Shown one piece after another: positions 37,988 through 47,500 of a stretch of DNA of 64,000 nucleotides. The number at the start of each line of letters is the position of its first letter. Positions within the stretch are counted from its first letter, which is position 1. Where the stretch lies: the NCBI RefSeq assembly GCF_007828035.1, contig NZ_VITV01000005.1, positions 372,001-436,000 of the forward strand. The letters are read 5' to 3'. The notes under the pieces were generated by a model, which was not told the origin of the DNA, ran no database searches, and worked only from the letters and a program-made list of their open reading frames with translations. This DNA is from Nitrospirillum amazonense (lineage in GTDB: Bacteria > Pseudomonadota > Alphaproteobacteria > Azospirillales > Azospirillaceae). Position numbers and translations under genes: made by a program.

Positions 37988-39805
37988 TCACGCGCCCCTC
38001 TCCAGCTCCTCCTTCAGCGCCTCCAGTTCCAGCCAGCGTTCCTCGGCCGTGGCCAGGTCCTGGTGGGCCTTGTCCAGGTCGGACGAGGCCTTCTGGAAGG
38101 CGGCGGGGTCGCGGGCGTAGAGGGTGGCGTCGGCCAGCTTGGCCTCCAGCTTCTTCACCTGGTCGCCCAGCTTGTCCATCAGGGCCGGCAGCTGGTCCAG
38201 CTCACGCTGTTCCTTGTAGCCCAGCTTGCGCTTGACCTTGGGCGCTTCCGCCGCCTTGGGGGCATCGGCCGCCTTGGAGGTGGCATTGGCGGCGGGCGTG
38301 CGGGCCGGACGCTGGATCAGATAGTCGCTGTAGCCGCCGGCGTATTCCGCCACCACGCCGTCGCCCTCCACCGCGATGGTGGAGGTGACCAGCCGGTCCA
38401 GGAAGTCACGGTCGTGGCTGACCAGCAGCAGGGTGCCGGGATAATCGCTCAGCACCTCTTCCAGCAGGTCCAGCGTGTCCATGTCCAGATCGTTGGTGGG
38501 TTCGTCCAGCACCATCAGGTTGCTGGGCTGGGCGAACAGCTTGGCCAGCAGCAGACGGTTGCGCTCGCCACCCGACAGCGCCCGGGTCGGCTGTTCCAGC
38601 ATGCCGCCGTCGAACAGGAAGTCCCGCATGTAGGAGGCGACATGGCGCGGTGTGCCGCCCACCACAACGCTGTCGCCGCCGAAGGGTAGCAGCACTTGGC
38701 GTATGGTCTGGTTGGGGTCCAGTTGCGCCCGGCGCTGGTCGAACACCACCGTTTCCAGGTTGGTGCCCAGGCGGATGGTGCCGCTGTCCGGCGCCAGGTC
38801 GCCCATCAGCATCTTCAGGATGGTGGTCTTGCCCGCACCGTTGGGGCCGATCAGGCCCACCCGGTCGCCGCGCAGGATGCGGGTGGAGAAGTCACGGGCG
38901 ATGATCCGGGTGTTGCCTTCCCCATCCTGGAAGCTTTTGGCGACGTTGGTTGCCTCGATCACCAGCCGGCCTGAGTTCTCGGCGTCCGACACCGCCAGCT
39001 TCACCTGGCCCTGGCGGTTGCGGTCCGCCCGCTCCTTGCGCAGGCCCTGCAAGGCCCGAACCCGGCCCATGTTGCGGGTGCGCCGCGCACTGATACCCTC
39101 GCGCAGCCATTTCATCTCCACCGCGATCTTGCGGTCCAGCTTGGCGTAGGCCAGATCCTCGGCCGCGAACACCTCGTCCCGCCAGGCTTCAAACTCGGCG
39201 AAGGGGCGTTCCGTTTCGCGCATGGTGCCGCGATCCAGCCACATGGTCTTGCGCGCCAGGGTGTTCAGAAAGGCGCGGTCATGGCTGATCAGCAGCAGCC
39301 CGCCGCGGAAGGCCTGCAGCGCCTTTTCCAGATATTCGATGGTGGGCAGGTCCAGGTGGTTGGTCGGCTCGTCCATCAGCAGGACGTCGGGGTCGCTGAC
39401 CAGGGCCTGGGCGATGGCGGCGCGGCGGGCCTCGCCGCCCGACAGGGTGGCGGCCGCGCGGTCGCCGGGCAGGTTCAGCTCGTCCAGCACCGCCTGTACG
39501 CGATAGGGCGCATCCTCCACCAGTCCGGCGCTGACGAAGTCCGCCACCGTGGCATGGCCGCTGAAGTCCGGTTCCTGATGCAGGTAACCGATGCGGGCAC
39601 CCGGCTGGATATAGCGTTCGCCCTTGTCCAGGTCGACCACGCCGGCCAGGGCCTTCAGCAGGGTGGATTTGCCGCTGCCGTTGCGGCCGACCAGGGCGAT
39701 CTTGTCCCCGCGACCGATGGTGACGTCCACGCCCTCGAACAGGATGGTGGCGCCCAGGGTGATGTGGGCGTTCTTCAGGGCGACGATGGGCGGGGTGGGG
39801 GCCAT
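37988..39805 (-). CDS. uup: ABC-F ATPase Uup
   Basis: A 605-residue soluble protein with two ABC cassettes. Cassette 1 has Walker A G-R-N-G-S-G-K-S-T, signature L-S-G-G-E-A-R-R and Walker B V-L-L-M-D-E-P-T-N-H-L-D; cassette 2 has G-P-N-G-A-G-K-T-T, L-S-G-G-E-R-N-R and L-M-V-L-D-E-P-T-N-D-L-D. The R-R-T-R-N-M-G-R-V-R-A-L linker and the C-terminal coiled coil after R-K-L-G-Y-K-E-Q-R-E-L are Uup hallmarks. Uup acts on ribosomes or branched DNA structures; its exact role is debated. No membrane segment is present. Confidence 0.93.
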   Translation of the reverse strand: MAPTPPIVALKNAHITLGATILFEGVDVTIGRGDKIALVGRNGSGKSTLLKALAGVVDLDKGERYIQPGARIGYLHQEPDFSGHATVADFVSAGLVEDAPYRVQAVLDELNLPGDRAAATLSGGEARRAAIAQALVSDPDVLLMDEPTNHLDLPTIEYLEKALQAFRGGLLLISHDRAFLNTLARKTMWLDRGTMRETERPFAEFEAWRDEVFAAEDLAYAKLDRKIAVEMKWLREGISARRTRNMGRVRALQGLRKERADRNRQGQVKLAVSDAENSGRLVIEATNVAKSFQDGEGNTRIIARDFSTRILRGDRVGLIGPNGAGKTTILKMLMGDLAPDSGTIRLGTNLETVVFDQRRAQLDPNQTIRQVLLPFGGDSVVVGGTPRHVASYMRDFLFDGGMLEQPTRALSGGERNRLLLAKLFAQPSNLMVLDEPTNDLDMDTLDLLEEVLSDYPGTLLLVSHDRDFLDRLVTSTIAVEGDGVVAEYAGGYSDYLIQRPARTPAANATSKAADAPKAAEAPKVKRKLGYKEQRELDQLPALMDKLGDQVKKLEAKLADATLYARDPAAFQKASSDLDKAHQDLATAEERWLELEALKEELERGA

Positions 39806-39849
39806 GGAAGCGATAAGCTCTAGGGTACGGGTTACTGAGGGATGCGGGT

Positions 39850-40632
39850 TTACTGGTGCGGGCCGGCGGGCGCACTGGCCCGCTGGCTCTGGATCTTGTC
39901 ATAGGCGGCGTTCAGCGCGGCCGTCTTTTGGGTAGCGACGTCCACGAACTCCGCCGGCAGGCCTTGGGCCATGACGGTGTCGGGATGGTTGTCGCGCAAG
40001 GCCTGGCGCCAGGCCAGCTTGATTTCCGCATCGCTGGCGGTACGGGCGACGCCCAGCACGGCGTAAGGGTCGTCCAGCGGGTCCTCGTACCCGCAGGCGG
40101 CGCCGCCGTGGATGCGGCGGATGCCCTCGAACGTCGCCTCGGAAATGCCGAAGATGCGGGCGACGTCGGCCAGGAAGGTCAGCTCCGCCGGGTGCAGGCT
40201 GCCGTCGGCCGACGCGATGTGGAACAGGCAGCCCAGCAAATCCTCCAGCACCGTCGGCCGGTCCCGGAACATGCCCGCCAGCTGCCGGGCATAGGGCTCG
40301 AAGCCCGCGCTGTCGCGCTTGGCCAGGTCGAAGATGCGGCCGACGTTCCGCGCCTCCTCCGCCGGAATTTGGAAGACGCGCTTGAAGGCGTCGATCTCCG
40401 CCCGGTCCACCACGCCGTCGGCCTTGGCCATCTTGGCGCCCAGCACGATGACGCCGATGGTGAAGGCCATGCTGCGGGTCTGGTCAGGCTGGCCGTCCGG
40501 GCCCGGGGGGGCTGACGGCTGCGACGCCCAGGCGTCGGCGGCATGTCCGGCGGCCACGCCCAGCAGTGCGCCCAGGGGGCCGCCAATGGCAAAGCCCGCG
40601 ACACCCCCCACCACCTTGCCCCAGATGCTCAT
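39850..40632 (-). CDS. DjlA-like co-chaperone (TerB plus DnaJ domain)
   Basis: The ATG at 40632 gives 260 residues; longer starts add a poorly coding stretch. The N-terminus is a Gly-rich hydrophobic segment (I-W-G-K-V-V-G-G-V-A-G-F-A-I-G-G-P-L-G-A-L-L-G), as in DjlA. A TerB-like domain occupies residues about 55-175 (K-M-A-K-A-D-G-V-V-D-R-A-E-I), and a DnaJ domain with the H-P-D motif is at the C-terminus (R-D-N-H-P-D-T-V). Such proteins stimulate DnaK at the membrane. It is convergent neither with uup nor AIM24; it shares strand with uup, 44 bp away. Confidence 0.88.
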   Translation of the reverse strand: MSIWGKVVGGVAGFAIGGPLGALLGVAAGHAADAWASQPSAPPGPDGQPDQTRSMAFTIGVIVLGAKMAKADGVVDRAEIDAFKRVFQIPAEEARNVGRIFDLAKRDSAGFEPYARQLAGMFRDRPTVLEDLLGCLFHIASADGSLHPAELTFLADVARIFGISEATFEGIRRIHGGAACGYEDPLDDPYAVLGVARTASDAEIKLAWRQALRDNHPDTVMAQGLPAEFVDVATQKTAALNAAYDKIQSQRASAPAGPHQ

Positions 40633-40905
40633 CGCTTTCAGCCTCGGCCACAGCCGGCCCCACCGGAAGCGGGGGGCCGGGCCGCACCATAGCTGCCCCA
40701 TCCATTCCCGCCAATGCCCCGAACCGACCGTGATCATGATGCGCGCGTCCTTCGGCAGGTAAGGACCGGCGCCGGGCCGGCCTTATTGGAAAGACGCACA
40801 GGCCGGCGGAATATTCCCAAAGCCGCCGTCACGCCGCGAACCTGCGGCAAAGGGGGCCAGATGGCCGGGCGGGAATGGGGCCAGCGCTGGTGAGGGGGGC
40901 GCCAT

Positions 40906-40930
40906 CTTGGTAAAAGGGGGCGATACCAAG
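40906..40930. promoter_or_regulatory. Inverted repeat upstream of the AIM24 gene
   Basis: CTTGGTA and TACCAAG separated by 11 nt, about 57 bp before the ATG at 40987. It may be an operator. The remaining intergenic DNA (40633-40986, about 350 bp) shows nothing else I can assign. Confidence 0.3.
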
Positions 40931-40986
40931 GGCCGGTCCGCGGGGGACACGAACGGCCTGGTTGAACAGAGAAGGGGTGCGTTGCC

Positions 40987-42027
40987 ATGACGGAATGGTT
41001 CTTCCACAACGGTCAGCAGCAGGCGGGCCCCCTGGATGACGCGGCGGCGCGCAATTTCGCCCGCGCCAATCCGGGCGCGCACTGCTGGCGGGAAGGCTTC
41101 ACCGACTGGCTGCCCGTGGGCCAGGTGGCGGAGCTGTATGGCGGCACCGCCTCATCCCCGCCGCCCCCGCCCCCGCCGGGCGGTGGCGGCATCTGGGGCG
41201 CCTTCGCCGGCGGTGGCAACCCCTTCACCCCGCCGCCGCCCGGCCCGGCCAGCGCCCTGGACTACACCATCCACGGCCATGAGATGCAGTATGTGGAGGT
41301 GAGCCTGGCGCCCGGCGACAGCGCCATCGCCGAGGCGGGCGCCCTGCTGTACAAGGACGCCAGCGTGGACATGAACACCATCTTCGGTGACGGTTCCAGC
41401 CGCGACGGCGGCAGCGTGCTGGACCAGCTGTGGGGCGCGGGCAAGCGGGTGCTCTCCGGCTCCACCCTCTTCACCACCGTCTTTACCCAGCGTGGCAGCG
41501 GTCCGGGCACGGTGGCTTTTTCCGCGCCCTATCCCGGCACCATCTCCGCCCTCAAGCTGGCAGACTATGGCGGCCGCCTGATCTGCCACAAGGACAGCTT
41601 CCTGGCGGCGGCGCGTGGCGTCGCCATCGGCATCTATTTCCAGCGCCGCATCCTGACCGGCCTGTTCGGCGGCGACGGTTTCATCATGCAGAAGCTGGAA
41701 GGCGACGGCATCGTCTTCATCCACATGGGCGGCACCCTGGTGGAACGCACGTTGCAGCCGGGGGAAGTCATCCACGTGGACACGGGCTGCCTGGCCGCCA
41801 TGACCGCCGACATCGATTTCGATGTGGAGCAGGTGGGCGGCATCAAGTCCATGCTGTTCGGCGGCGAGGGCCTGTTCTTCGCCCGGCTGCGGGGCCCCGG
41901 CAAGGTGTGGCTGCAAAGCCTGCCCTTCTCCCGCCTGGCCGGCCGCATGCTGGCCTCGTCCCTGGTGGGAACCCGGGAAGAGGGGGGTGTGTTTGGCGCC
42001 ATAGGCAACATCCTCGACAAGCGCTGA
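40987..42027 (+). CDS. GYF_2 plus AIM24 (TIGR00266) domain protein
   Basis: A 346-residue protein. Residues 1-55 form a GYF_2 domain (E-W-F-F-H-N-G-Q-Q-Q-A-G-P and W-R-E-G-F-T-D-W-L-P-V-G). A short Pro/Gly linker (residues about 57-90) joins it to the AIM24/TIGR00266 domain (Y-T-I-H-G-H-E-M-Q-Y-V-E-V, E-A-G-A-L-L-Y, G-L-F-G-G-D-G-F, G-E-G-L-F-F-A-R-L-R-G-P-G). AIM24 proteins form beta-prism assemblies of uncertain role; the yeast relative affects mitochondrial inner-membrane organisation. Fusion to GYF_2 occurs elsewhere in proteobacteria. No signal peptide is seen. Confidence 0.85.
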   Translation: MTEWFFHNGQQQAGPLDDAAARNFARANPGAHCWREGFTDWLPVGQVAELYGGTASSPPPPPPPGGGGIWGAFAGGGNPFTPPPPGPASALDYTIHGHEMQYVEVSLAPGDSAIAEAGALLYKDASVDMNTIFGDGSSRDGGSVLDQLWGAGKRVLSGSTLFTTVFTQRGSGPGTVAFSAPYPGTISALKLADYGGRLICHKDSFLAAARGVAIGIYFQRRILTGLFGGDGFIMQKLEGDGIVFIHMGGTLVERTLQPGEVIHVDTGCLAAMTADIDFDVEQVGGIKSMLFGGEGLFFARLRGPGKVWLQSLPFSRLAGRMLASSLVGTREEGGVFGAIGNILDKR

Positions 42028-42089
42028 CATGGCGGGGTCCGAGGGGATCCGGGTAAACTCCGCCCCTCACCAGCCTGGAGAGCATCGAA

Positions 42090-43496
42090 ATGGTCCTTGA
42101 AGCCAAACAGGGCACCCGCACCGAAACCGACAGCTTCGGTCCGTTGGAGGTGCCGTCCGACCGCTACTGGGGCGCCCAGACCCAGCGGTCCCTGGGCAAC
42201 TTCAAGATCGGGGGGGAGCGCATGCCGCCGGCCCTGGTCCATGCCCTGGGCATCCAGAAGCAGGCGGCGGCCCAGGCCAACGTGAAGCTGGGGGAACTGG
42301 ACGAGGCGCTGGGCCGCGCCATCATCCAGGCGGCGGCGGAGGTGGCGGCCGGCAAGCTGGACGACCACTTCCCCCTGGTGGTGTGGCAGACCGGTTCCGG
42401 CACCCAAACCAACATGAACGCCAATGAGGTCATCTCCAACCGTGCCATCGAGTTGCTGGGCGGGGAGATGGGGTCGAAGAAGCCGGTGCACCCCAACGAC
42501 CATGTGAACCGGGGCCAGTCGTCCAACGACAGCTTCCCCACCGCCATGCACATCGCGGCGGCGGTGGAACTGCACCGCACCCTGGTGCCGGCGCTGGAGC
42601 ATCTGCGCGACGCCCTGGCCGCCAAGGCCGAGGCGTTCAAGGGCATCGTCAAGATCGGCCGCACCCATCTGCAGGACGCGACACCCCTGACCCTGGGCCA
42701 GGAATTCTCCGGTTATGCCCAGCAGCTGGCCTATGGGGTGGAGCGGGTGAAGGCGGCGCTGCCGGCGCTGCTGCGCCTGGCCCAGGGCGGCACGGCGGTG
42801 GGCACGGGCCTGAACGCCAAAAAGGGATTTGATGCCGCCTTCGCGGCCGAGGTGGCGGATCTGACCGGCCTGCCCTTCGTCACCGCCCCCAACAAGTTCG
42901 AAGCGCTGGCGACGCACGACAGCCTGGTGGAGGTGTCGGGCGTGCTGAACACCCTGGCGGCCTCGCTCATGAAGGTGGCCAACGACATCCGCCTGCTGGG
43001 CTCCGGCCCGCGCTGCGGCATCGGGGAGCTGAGCCTGCCGGAGAACGAGCCCGGCAGTTCCATCATGCCCGGCAAGGTCAATCCGACGCAGTCCGAGGCC
43101 ATGACCATGGTCTGCGCTCAGGTGATGGGCAACCACACCACCGTCACCATCGCCGGCGCCACCGGGCATTTCGAACTGAACGTCTTCAAGCCCGTCATCA
43201 TCTACAACGTGGCCCAGTCCATCCGCCTGCTGGCCGACGCCGCCGTCAGCTTCACCGACAATTGCGTGATCGGCATCACGGCGAATGAGGACCGCATCGC
43301 CAAGTCGCTGCACGAAAGCCTGATGCTGGTGACGGCGCTCAACCCGCACATCGGCTATGACAAGGCCGCCAAGATCGCCAAGAAGGCGCACGCCGAAGGC
43401 ACCACCCTGAAGGCCGCCGGCCTGGCCCTGGGCTTCCTGACCGAGGCGGAGTTCGACGCCTGGGTGAAGCCTGAGGACATGATCCACCCCAGCTGA
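42090..43496 (+). CDS. fumC: Class II fumarate hydratase
   Basis: A 468-residue TCA-cycle enzyme converting fumarate to L-malate, iron-independent. The signature [13 protein letters not shown] (from residue 322) includes the catalytic Ser; [10 protein letters not shown] and [10 protein letters not shown] are the other active-site loops. GGAGAGC lies 7-13 nt before the ATG. A hairpin GCAAGGGGA/TCCCCTTGC at 43510-43534 follows the stop without a clear T tract and may be a weak terminator. Confidence 0.97.
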   Translation: MVLEAKQGTRTETDSFGPLEVPSDRYWGAQTQRSLGNFKIGGERMPPALVHALGIQKQAAAQANVKLGELDEALGRAIIQAAAEVAAGKLDDHFPLVVWQTGSGTQTNMNANEVISNRAIELLGGEMGSKKPVHPNDHVNRGQSSNDSFPTAMHIAAAVELHRTLVPALEHLRDALAAKAEAFKGIVKIGRTHLQDATPLTLGQEFSGYAQQLAYGVERVKAALPALLRLAQGGTAVGTGLNAKKGFDAAFAAEVADLTGLPFVTAPNKFEALATHDSLVEVSGVLNTLAASLMKVANDIRLLGSGPRCGIGELSLPENEPGSSIMPGKVNPTQSEAMTMVCAQVMGNHTTVTIAGATGHFELNVFKPVIIYNVAQSIRLLADAAVSFTDNCVIGITANEDRIAKSLHESLMLVTALNPHIGYDKAAKIAKKAHAEGTTLKAAGLALGFLTEAEFDAWVKPEDMIHPS

Positions 43497-43603
43497 GATC
43501 CGGGATCGGGCAAGGGGAGCTAAATTCCCCTTGCCTGAGTTCCTGATTTATGCCTTGATCGTTCCCAGTTTGTTCTTTCGCGATGTCAGCGATGGAGGAC
43601 GAT

Positions 43604-43834
43604 ATGGCCGGCGCGTTTCAATGGGGGCATCTGGACCAGACGAGCATCGTGGCCGACATGGCCACCGCCGTGGCGGTCTACGCCAACCCCCGCGATGAGA
43701 TCGTCATCCGCCGCCAGGGCGGTTTCGATGCCGAGGACGATGTGGTGGTCGTGCCGCTCAAGGTGGCCGAAGCCCTGCTGCGCCGCATGGAAAACCTGAT
43801 CCGTGAGATCAGGGCGGAGACGGCGCTGAGCTGA
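43604..43834 (+). CDS. Small protein of unknown function
   Basis: The ATG at 43604 is preceded by GGAGG at 5 nt and gives 76 residues; two earlier in-frame ATGs (43583, 43592) have no such site. The sequence has the soluble, acidic character of a small alpha/beta domain (V-A-V-Y-A-N-P-R-D-E-I-V-I-R-R-Q-G-G, then V-V-V-P-L-K-V-A-E-A-L-L-R-R-M). I recognise no family. The convergent small frame at 43838 begins 4 bp after its stop. Confidence 0.6.
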   Translation: MAGAFQWGHLDQTSIVADMATAVAVYANPRDEIVIRRQGGFDAEDDVVVVPLKVAEALLRRMENLIREIRAETALS

Positions 43835-43837
43835 GGC

Positions 43838-44011
43838 TCATCCTTGCTCAGTGTCCACCCGACGCCCGGCGATCAATTCATCGGTCAAGCTGCGATTAGG
43901 GGCCCCGTATTGCTTGGCCAGTTGCTGAACACGCGTCACCGCTGCCGCAACCGCATCATGGTCGAGGTGCGTCGGGGATAGAGGGGTGGCGTTATCATCG
44001 TCGGCTGACAT
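43838..44011 (-). CDS. Possible small VapB-like antitoxin
   Basis: A 57-residue frame. The C-terminal part (R-V-Q-Q-L-A-K-Q-Y-G-A-P-N-R-S-L-T-D-E-L-I-A-G-R-R) resembles the end of some VapB/Phd-type antitoxins, where S-x-x-D-E-L-I-x-x-R-R is followed by a toxin gene. No toxin gene follows on the minus strand; the next gene that way is on the plus strand. It is either an orphan antitoxin or a chance frame. Codon use is less GC-rich than the neighbours. Confidence 0.35.
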   Translation of the reverse strand: MSADDDNATPLSPTHLDHDAVAAAVTRVQQLAKQYGAPNRSLTDELIAGRRVDTEQG

Positions 44012-44062
44012 GCTGCCGATAGTGCCATCACTTCCGTGCGAAGTCCCGCAAACACCTCGGGA

Positions 44063-44761
44063 TTACAGCCCCAACGCCCCCAGCAGCGCGTCGAACGCCG
44101 TGTCCGCCTCTTCCACCCGTTCCACCCTGGGCACCGCCGTCAGGGGGATGCCGGGGGCGAAGCGGGCGAGGGTGGTGAGCGTCTCGGCCATGGGCACGGT
44201 GGCGCCGGGGGTGGCGCTCACGGCGATGGCGGCGACCCGCAATCCCCGGCGGGCCAGGACGTCCAGGGCGGTCAGGGTGTGGCTGAGGGTGCCGAGATAG
44301 CTGCCCGTGACCAGCAACAGGGGCAGGTCCAGCGCCACCATCCAGTCCAGCACCGTGCGGCTGCCGTCCAGCGGCACCATGGCGCCGCCGACACCCTCCA
44401 CGAACAGCGGGGCGGCGGCGAAGGCCGTCTTTTCCCGGCACCATTCGATCATGCCGTCCACGTCCAGGGGCCGGCCCTCGCGCGCCGCCGCCATGTCGGG
44501 CGACAGGGGGGCGGCGTAGCGGTGCGGGCTGATGCGCGCCACCTCCGCCGGGGTGACCGGCCGGCCCATGGCTGCCAGCAGCTGCGCGGGGTCGCTGGCC
44601 GCCAGGCTGGCGGCATCCTCCAGATCGATCCCGCTGACCACGGGTTTCAGGGCGGTGGCGGCGATGCCCTTGGCCCGCAGGCGGCGCACGAGGCCGGATG
44701 TCACGAAGGTCTTGCCGATGTCGGTGCCGGTGGCGGTGACGAAAAAGGCGGGGACGGTCAT
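44063..44761 (-). CDS. bioD: Dethiobiotin synthetase
   Basis: Encodes 232 residues from the ATG at 44761, which overlaps the bioF stop by 4 bp. BioD closes the ureido ring of dethiobiotin from DAPA with CO2 and ATP. The P-loop-like start F-V-T-A-T-G-T-D-I-G-K-T is diagnostic, with L-K-P-V-V-S-G and the E-G-V-G-G-A-M-V-P-L segment following. It is the last gene of the bioF-bioD unit. Confidence 0.95.
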   Translation of the reverse strand: MTVPAFFVTATGTDIGKTFVTSGLVRRLRAKGIAATALKPVVSGIDLEDAASLAASDPAQLLAAMGRPVTPAEVARISPHRYAAPLSPDMAAAREGRPLDVDGMIEWCREKTAFAAAPLFVEGVGGAMVPLDGSRTVLDWMVALDLPLLLVTGSYLGTLSHTLTALDVLARRGLRVAAIAVSATPGATVPMAETLTTLARFAPGIPLTAVPRVERVEEADTAFDALLGALGL

Positions 44762-45939
44762 TTGGGGCTCTCGACACTCTTGAGCGGCAGCACGCGATCG
44801 CGGATCAGGCCGGCCAGGCGCTCGATCTCCGCATCCGGCGTGCGGGCGGTAAAGGTGATGCGCAGGCGGGCGGTGCCGGCCGGCACGGTAGGGGGGCGGA
44901 TGGCGGTGACCAGCAGGCCCTCGTCCTCCAGCAGGCGCTGGGCCTGCAAGGTGACCTCGGCGCCGCCCAGCACGATGGGCACGATGGGGCTTTCGGCGGA
45001 AGGCAGGTTCAACAGGGCGGTGAATCGCCGGGCCTTGGTCACGGGCAGGGCGCACAGGTCGGGGTCACCCTGGATGATGTCCAGGGACGCGATGGCGCCG
45101 GCCACCGTGGCGGGAGGCAGGCCGGTGGAATAGATCAGGGTGCGCGCCCGGGTCTTCACCAGGTCGATGACCGCCTGGGAGGCGCAGAGATAGCCGCCAT
45201 AGCCGCCCACCGCCTTGCTCAAGGTGCCCATCTGCAGCGGCACCAGCGGCTTGTCGCCGAAGGCGAAGCTGGAGCCCCGGCCCTCCGCCAATACACCGAT
45301 GCCGTGGGCGTCGTCGGTCATCAGCCAGGTGTCGTGCTGCGCGCACAGGTTGGCGAGGGCGGGCAGGGGGGCGAGATCCCCGTCCATTGAAAAGACGCCG
45401 TCCGTCACCAACAGGGCGCGGCCATGGCGCGGCCGATATGTCGCCAGCACCTGGGCGGCATGGTCCATATCGTTATGGCGGAAGATACGCAGGGTGGCGC
45501 CCGACAGCTTGGCGCCGGCCCAGATGCAGGCGTGCGCCAGCTCATCCACCACCACCAGATCCTTGGGCCCCACGAAGGTGGGAATGATGCCGGCGTTGGC
45601 CAGATAGCCGGAGCCGAAGACGCAGGCCGCCTCCGTCCCCTTCAAGGCAGCCAGCTTCTGCTCCAGCACGGTGTAGAGCGGGTGGTTGCCGGTCACCAGG
45701 CGCGAGGCGGCGGCCCCCACGCCGTACCGCTCCACCGCCGCCACGGCCGCCGCCTTCACCCGGGGGTCGTGGGCCAAGTTCAGGTAGTCATTGCAGGAGA
45801 AGGACAGGAGGCGCCGGCCCCGGCGGGTGATCCACAGGCCGCCCTCGCCATCGCGGTCGCTGTCCACCAGCCGGCGGCGCAGCGAGGCGGCGTCCATCTC
45901 GGCCAGCTTGGCCTCGGCGAATTCGGTCAGGGACTGCAT
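44758..45939 (-). CDS. bioF: 8-amino-7-oxononanoate synthase
   Basis: A 393-residue PLP enzyme that joins pimeloyl-thioester and L-alanine. Typical features are S-F-S-C-N-D-Y-L-N-L-A, the G-S-G-Y-L-A-N loop, D-D-A-H-G-I-G-V-L and the PLP lysine in G-T-L-S-K-A-V-G-G-Y-G-G. It is divergent from bioB, 480 bp away, and coupled to bioD. Confidence 0.96.
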   Translation of the reverse strand: MQSLTEFAEAKLAEMDAASLRRRLVDSDRDGEGGLWITRRGRRLLSFSCNDYLNLAHDPRVKAAAVAAVERYGVGAAASRLVTGNHPLYTVLEQKLAALKGTEAACVFGSGYLANAGIIPTFVGPKDLVVVDELAHACIWAGAKLSGATLRIFRHNDMDHAAQVLATYRPRHGRALLVTDGVFSMDGDLAPLPALANLCAQHDTWLMTDDAHGIGVLAEGRGSSFAFGDKPLVPLQMGTLSKAVGGYGGYLCASQAVIDLVKTRARTLIYSTGLPPATVAGAIASLDIIQGDPDLCALPVTKARRFTALLNLPSAESPIVPIVLGGAEVTLQAQRLLEDEGLLVTAIRPPTVPAGTARLRITFTARTPDAEIERLAGLIRDRVLPLKSVESPK

Positions 45940-46117
45940 GAAGGCGCCATCGGTTGGGATCAGATCGGGCGGAGCTTAATGGCAAGCGCCGGCCGGACGC
46001 GTGCGAAAGTGCGGCGCCTGGGTTGCGGGTGTCAAATTCCGGCCCCATCTCAGCCTACGGACGCGCTTGGGCTGTTGCTCGCCCTGCTTTGATGCGCGAC
46101 CGTGGAGGGGGGGCCCT

Positions 46118-46234
46118 TTGGCTGAGGAAGAATCCCGCTGGGCTGAACGCCTGAACGATTGGTCCTGGCTGGTCGAGATTGTCGGCCAAGTGGTGATCTC
46201 AATTCTTGAATCGGTGTTCACGGCGCTGGTCTAG
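46118..46234 (+). CDS. Possible 38-residue membrane-interacting peptide
   Basis: A TTG-started frame with a strong GGAGGGG site about 8 nt upstream. The peptide begins with an acidic stretch (A-E-E-E-S-R-W-A-E-R-L) and continues W-S-W-L-V-E-I-V-G-Q-V-V-I-S-I-L-E-S-V-F to the end, an amphipathic or membrane helix. It lies alone in the 480-bp bioF-bioB gap, where I see no other gene and no clear BioR or BirA operator. It could be a real small protein or a leader frame for bioB; the evidence is limited to the ribosome-binding site and composition. Confidence 0.35.
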   Translation: MAEEESRWAERLNDWSWLVEIVGQVVISILESVFTALV

Positions 46235-46421
46235 CGGCGCCGCGCAATCATCTGTCGCGCCGGACCTGTCGCCTCTCACCAAGTTTCCCCGAGATCCGCC
46301 GGCGGCCGGCGCCGCCCCGGTTTTTCTTGACCGGTCCCCGCCGCTGCCGTTAGGTGCGGGCTGGCCTTGAGCTTCGGCCCGGCCCCGGTATTGCCCCGGT
46401 ATCCCCCAAGGAAACGCACCC

Positions 46422-47498
46422 GTGACCGCCATCGACATCAGCCGCCCCGCCGCCTTCTCCGCCCCTGTCATGGAGAGCGACGACGTGCGCAACGACTGGA
46501 CGCGCGCCGAGATCCAGGCGCTGTTCGACCTGCCCTTCACCGAGCTGGTGTTCCGGGCCGCCGCCGTGCATCGCCGTCGCTTCGATCCCACCCAGGTCCA
46601 AATCTCCACCCTGCTGTCCATCAAGACCGGCGGCTGCCCGGAGGACTGTGGCTACTGCTCGCAGAGCGCGCACCATGAGACGGGCCTGAAGGCGTCCAAG
46701 CTCATGGAGGTGCAGAAGGTGCTGGCCGAGGCCAAGGCCGCCAAGGACGCCGGCGCCACCCGCTTCTGCATGGGGGCCGCCTGGCGCAGCCCTAAGGACC
46801 AGGATCTGGAATCGGTCTGCGCCATGGTCGAGGGTGTGAAGGCGCTGGGCATGGAATCCTGCGTCACGCTGGGCATGCTGAATGCCGGCCAGGCCCTGCG
46901 CCTGAAGGAGGCGGGCCTGGACTATTACAACCACAACATCGATACCTCGCCCGAGTACTACGGCAACGTCATCACCACCCGCACCTACCAGGATCGGCTG
47001 GACACGCTGGCCAACGTGCGTGAGGCCGGCATCAACGTCTGCTGCGGCGGCATCGTCGGCATGGGCGAGGATCTGACCGACCGCGTGGGCATGATCCACA
47101 CGCTGGCCACCCTGCCGCAGCACCCCGAGAGCGTGCCGATCAACATGCTGATGAAGGTGGACGGCACGCCCCTGGGCGGCAAGGACGCGCTGGACGCCCT
47201 CGATTTCGTGCGCACCATCGCCGTGGCCCGCATCACCATGCCGGCCTCCATGGTGCGTTTGTCCGCCGGCCGCGAGGGCATGAGCGACGAGACCCAGGCC
47301 CTGTGCTTCCTGGCCGGCGCCAACTCCATCTTCTACGGGCCGAAGTTGCTGACCACCGCCAACCCGGTGGCCGACCATGACAAGCGGCTGCTGGCCCGCC
47401 TGGGCATGACCACCATGGATATTGTGGAAGAAGGCTGCGCCGACGAGGAGCACGCCGGCCACGCCGCGGATGCCTGTTCCGGGGCGTGCGGCCACTGA
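46422..47498 (+). CDS. bioB: Biotin synthase
   Basis: A 358-residue radical-SAM enzyme that inserts sulfur into dethiobiotin. The start is GTG (46422) with AAGGAA 7 nt upstream. C72-x3-C76-x2-C79 (G-C-P-E-D-C-G-Y-C) binds the catalytic 4Fe-4S cluster, and [10 protein letters not shown] is a second family signature. The C-terminus is Cys/His-rich ([10 protein letters not shown]), as in several proteobacterial BioB. It is followed within 3 bp by bioA. Confidence 0.97.
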   Translation: MTAIDISRPAAFSAPVMESDDVRNDWTRAEIQALFDLPFTELVFRAAAVHRRRFDPTQVQISTLLSIKTGGCPEDCGYCSQSAHHETGLKASKLMEVQKVLAEAKAAKDAGATRFCMGAAWRSPKDQDLESVCAMVEGVKALGMESCVTLGMLNAGQALRLKEAGLDYYNHNIDTSPEYYGNVITTRTYQDRLDTLANVREAGINVCCGGIVGMGEDLTDRVGMIHTLATLPQHPESVPINMLMKVDGTPLGGKDALDALDFVRTIAVARITMPASMVRLSAGREGMSDETQALCFLAGANSIFYGPKLLTTANPVADHDKRLLARLGMTTMDIVEEGCADEEHAGHAADACSGACGH

Positions 47499-47500
47499 TC

